From NCBI GenBank assembly GCA_041941305.1, contig JBGTQJ010000016.1:62001-126000 (forward strand): a stretch of 64,000 nucleotides of DNA, given 5' to 3'. Positions within the stretch are counted from its first letter, which is position 1; the number at the start of each line of letters is the position of its first letter. The position numbers and the translations under genes are program-made. The notes beneath the pieces were generated by a model. That model had not been told where the DNA came from. It saw nothing but the letters and a program-made list of their open reading frames with translations, and searched no databases. The stretch is from JANSWP01 sp041941305 (GTDB lineage Bacteria > Bacteroidota > Bacteroidia > Chitinophagales > Saprospiraceae). Below are positions 62,590 to 64,000 of the stretch, piece by piece.

Positions 62590-63108
62590 AAAATTCATTT
62601 GAGGTACGGGAGTATTTAACTGGAAAATTAAATTTTTTGAAAATTTGGTCTAAAATTTGTGAAACAAATATTTGAAAAAATTAAAAACGCTACCCTCCCT
62701 ACACTTTCCAAACTTCCGATTTATTATCCCCCACACCCAGATTTTGTTTGAGCAAATGATGATTGTATTTATTACTATCTGATAATCAATTGATTAAAGT
62801 GCTTGAACAGATCCAAAAAAAAACACAAACTATACCTTTCACTATTAGAAAATTCCAATTTATTTCCCCCCAGATTTAGACTGACTCATCCTATTTTACA
62901 CCATATACCAAGCCCTTTTACCAAAATAGGGGACCAAATTTGAGTCTAACATTCTAATAAACAAGAATGATTTTAACATTCTTGCAAGACTCTACAACTC
63001 ATGTTTAAATACATGAGAAATAATAAAACAGGAGATTTGACAGATTTTTTGGCATTACTACACTATTTAACACTACTGTTCAAATCTTCACAGTGCAAAT
63101 TATAACCC
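62590..63108. other. 519-bp spacer with structured leader upstream of the PorP/SprF gene
   Basis: No coding frame was found. Paired segments include GACTCA (62883-62888) with TGAGTC (62941-62946) enclosing CCTATTTT (62890-62897) with AAAATAGG (62923-62930); then CAAGAATG (62962-62969) with CATTCTTG (62977-62984); and CTCATGT (62998-63004) with ACATGAG (63011-63017). A near-consensus TACCTTTC lies further upstream, around 62835. The three adjacent hairpins could be regulatory in the leader of the following gene. Confidence 0.5.
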
Positions 63109-64000
63109 ATGAAGTATTTAACCTTTACACTTTTATTGGTGTTAGGGGGGGCGAAGGTATTTGCTCAATCAGACGCTCAGTTTTCGCAATTTATTTTCAA
63201 CAAACTTTCGTTTAATCCTGCTTACGTTGGAAGCAAAGAAGCACTTACCCTGGCTGCTGTTTATAGACATCAATGGGAAGGTATTGCCGGGGCTCCTAGA
63301 ACTTTGAATGTACAGACACATTCCCCTTTTGCAAACAACCGCAATGGAATCGGACTTTCTATTACCTCAGATCAAATCGGAATTGTAAATAGTTCTTTTG
63401 CAGATCTTTATTATGCATACAGAATTCCCTTCAAAAAAAATGCTTCCCTTAGCATAGGGATCCAAACAAGATTTGAATATACCCGATTGGATTTAACAAA
63501 CATTGATTTAATTCATATAGGTGATGGTCAGGTACCTACAGACGCCACAGACAAAACACATATTAATTTTGGACTGGGACTATACTATTCTACGCCTGAC
63601 TTTTACATTGGGGTATCTGTACCTCAGTTATTAAAAAGCACTCTTTATAATGATAGTTTTATTGGCATCGGCAGCCTAAACCGTTTTCGGAGTTATTATT
63701 TTATGGCAGGAGTTATTACGCCAATCGCGAATAATGTTCTGTTCAAACCATCCATGCTCATTAGCTATAACCCTAATGCACCATTTGAACTTGATGTAAA
63801 TGCAAGTTTCTTATTTCTTGAAGCATTTTGGTTAGGGGCGACCTATCGCCTTGGAGACGCTGTAACCGGAGTCTTTCAATATCAATTTTCCAAACAATTT
63901 AAGGCTGGAATTGCGCTTGACTTTATTCACTCGGACTTAAGAAAATATACAGCTGGTAGTTTGGAAATTATGATTGAATACCTCTTTAGCTTTGATCAAA
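63109..64000 (+). CDS. PorP/SprF-family T9SS-associated membrane protein (3' partial)
   Basis: The frame opens at ATG 63109 and runs off the right edge with at least 297 codons. A signal peptide (MKYLTFTLLLVLGGAKVFAQ) is followed by SDAQFSQFIFNKLSFNPAYVGS, the exact kind of N-terminus found in PorP/SprF proteins, and by beta-strand repeats (HINFGLGLYYSTPDFYIGVSVPQLL; YFMAGVITPIANNVLFKPSMLISY; LEAFWLGATYRLGDAVTGVFQYQFSKQFKAGIALDFI) ending toward a C-terminal barrel strand. Members are outer-membrane barrels tied to the type IX secretion or gliding machinery, or to delivery of individual surface proteins. Confidence 0.92.
   Translation, partial: MKYLTFTLLLVLGGAKVFAQSDAQFSQFIFNKLSFNPAYVGSKEALTLAAVYRHQWEGIAGAPRTLNVQTHSPFANNRNGIGLSITSDQIGIVNSSFADLYYAYRIPFKKNASLSIGIQTRFEYTRLDLTNIDLIHIGDGQVPTDATDKTHINFGLGLYYSTPDFYIGVSVPQLLKSTLYNDSFIGIGSLNRFRSYYFMAGVITPIANNVLFKPSMLISYNPNAPFELDVNASFLFLEAFWLGATYRLGDAVTGVFQYQFSKQFKAGIALDFIHSDLRKYTAGSLEIMIEYLFSFDQ

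Noticed and set aside
63148..63165. GTTAGGGGGG run as a third ECF-type element
   Set aside because: It lies inside the signal-peptide codons of the PorP/SprF gene and has no GTGTC at the 14-bp spacing.

Overview
This 64 kb window is AT-rich chromosomal DNA from a member of the Bacteroidota, most likely a marine or free-living lineage such as the Saprospiria (the class-level placement is inference). The phylum call rests on four secreted proteins with type IX secretion (T9SS) C-terminal sorting domains, a PorP/SprF-family protein at the right edge, an ECF sigma / FecR / TonB receptor / DUF4249 block, the short Bacteroidota-type primary sigma factor, bacillithiol (BshC) and futalosine menaquinone genes, and repeated promoter boxes of the Bacteroidota form TAnnTTTG. 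No insertion sequence, prophage, CRISPR array, rRNA or tRNA gene was seen, and the gene content reads as ordinary core and envelope chromosome.

Layout. 0-7 kb: a partial FAD oxidoreductase, a thioesterase, a YihY-type membrane protein, an SGLT-type symporter, then a leftward ExbB-ExbD-ExbD-TonB energy-transduction operon. 7-14.5 kb: an unusual 165-bp imperfect palindrome, a MuiA/DUF4139 protein, a T9SS-exported esterase, an MFS sugar-type transporter facing a GNAT acetyltransferase, and a secreted protein made of five Kazal inhibitor modules. 14.4-16.7 kb: overlapping genes for Kdo transferase and a heptose-7-phosphate kinase (LPS core). 16.8-21.3 kb: two large T9SS-sorted secreted proteins. 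21.5-26.3 kb: rpsP, a glycosyltransferase, and mqnE / histidine phosphatase / mqnA (menaquinone by the futalosine route). 26.5-29.5 kb: pntAA-pntAB-pntB transhydrogenase. 29.9-34.8 kb: a T9SS beta-helix protein, a DUF4440 protein, coaX, murB and a secreted C1 peptidase. 35.4-41.9 kb: ECF sigma factor, FecR, TonB receptor, DUF4249 lipoprotein and a Crp/Fnr regulator. 42-49.5 kb: an rRNA methyltransferase, a three-domain cytidylyltransferase / CDP-alcohol phosphotransferase / flippase-like fusion, and a leftward bshC-atuA pair. 49.7-56.6 kb: glpK, an unrecognised conserved gene, rpsO, pnp and the primary sigma factor. 56.6-61.4 kb: a leftward run of two glycosyltransferases, two short-chain dehydrogenases and an M1 aminopeptidase. 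61.6-64 kb: an HU-CCDC81/SPOR protein and the start of a PorP/SprF gene behind a structured leader.

The two most interesting items are the fusion protein at 43.6-46.0 kb and a repeated element. The fusion carries nucleotide activation, phospho-alcohol transfer and lipid-flippase-like modules in one chain, yet the last two aspartates of its CDP-alcohol transferase signature are replaced. The repeated element, GTAGGGGG-N14-GTGTC, occurs both between the ECF sigma and FecR genes and upstream of the Crp/Fnr gene, and looks like a dedicated ECF promoter linking the two. All functional names come from reading the protein sequences for family motifs; no database search was run.
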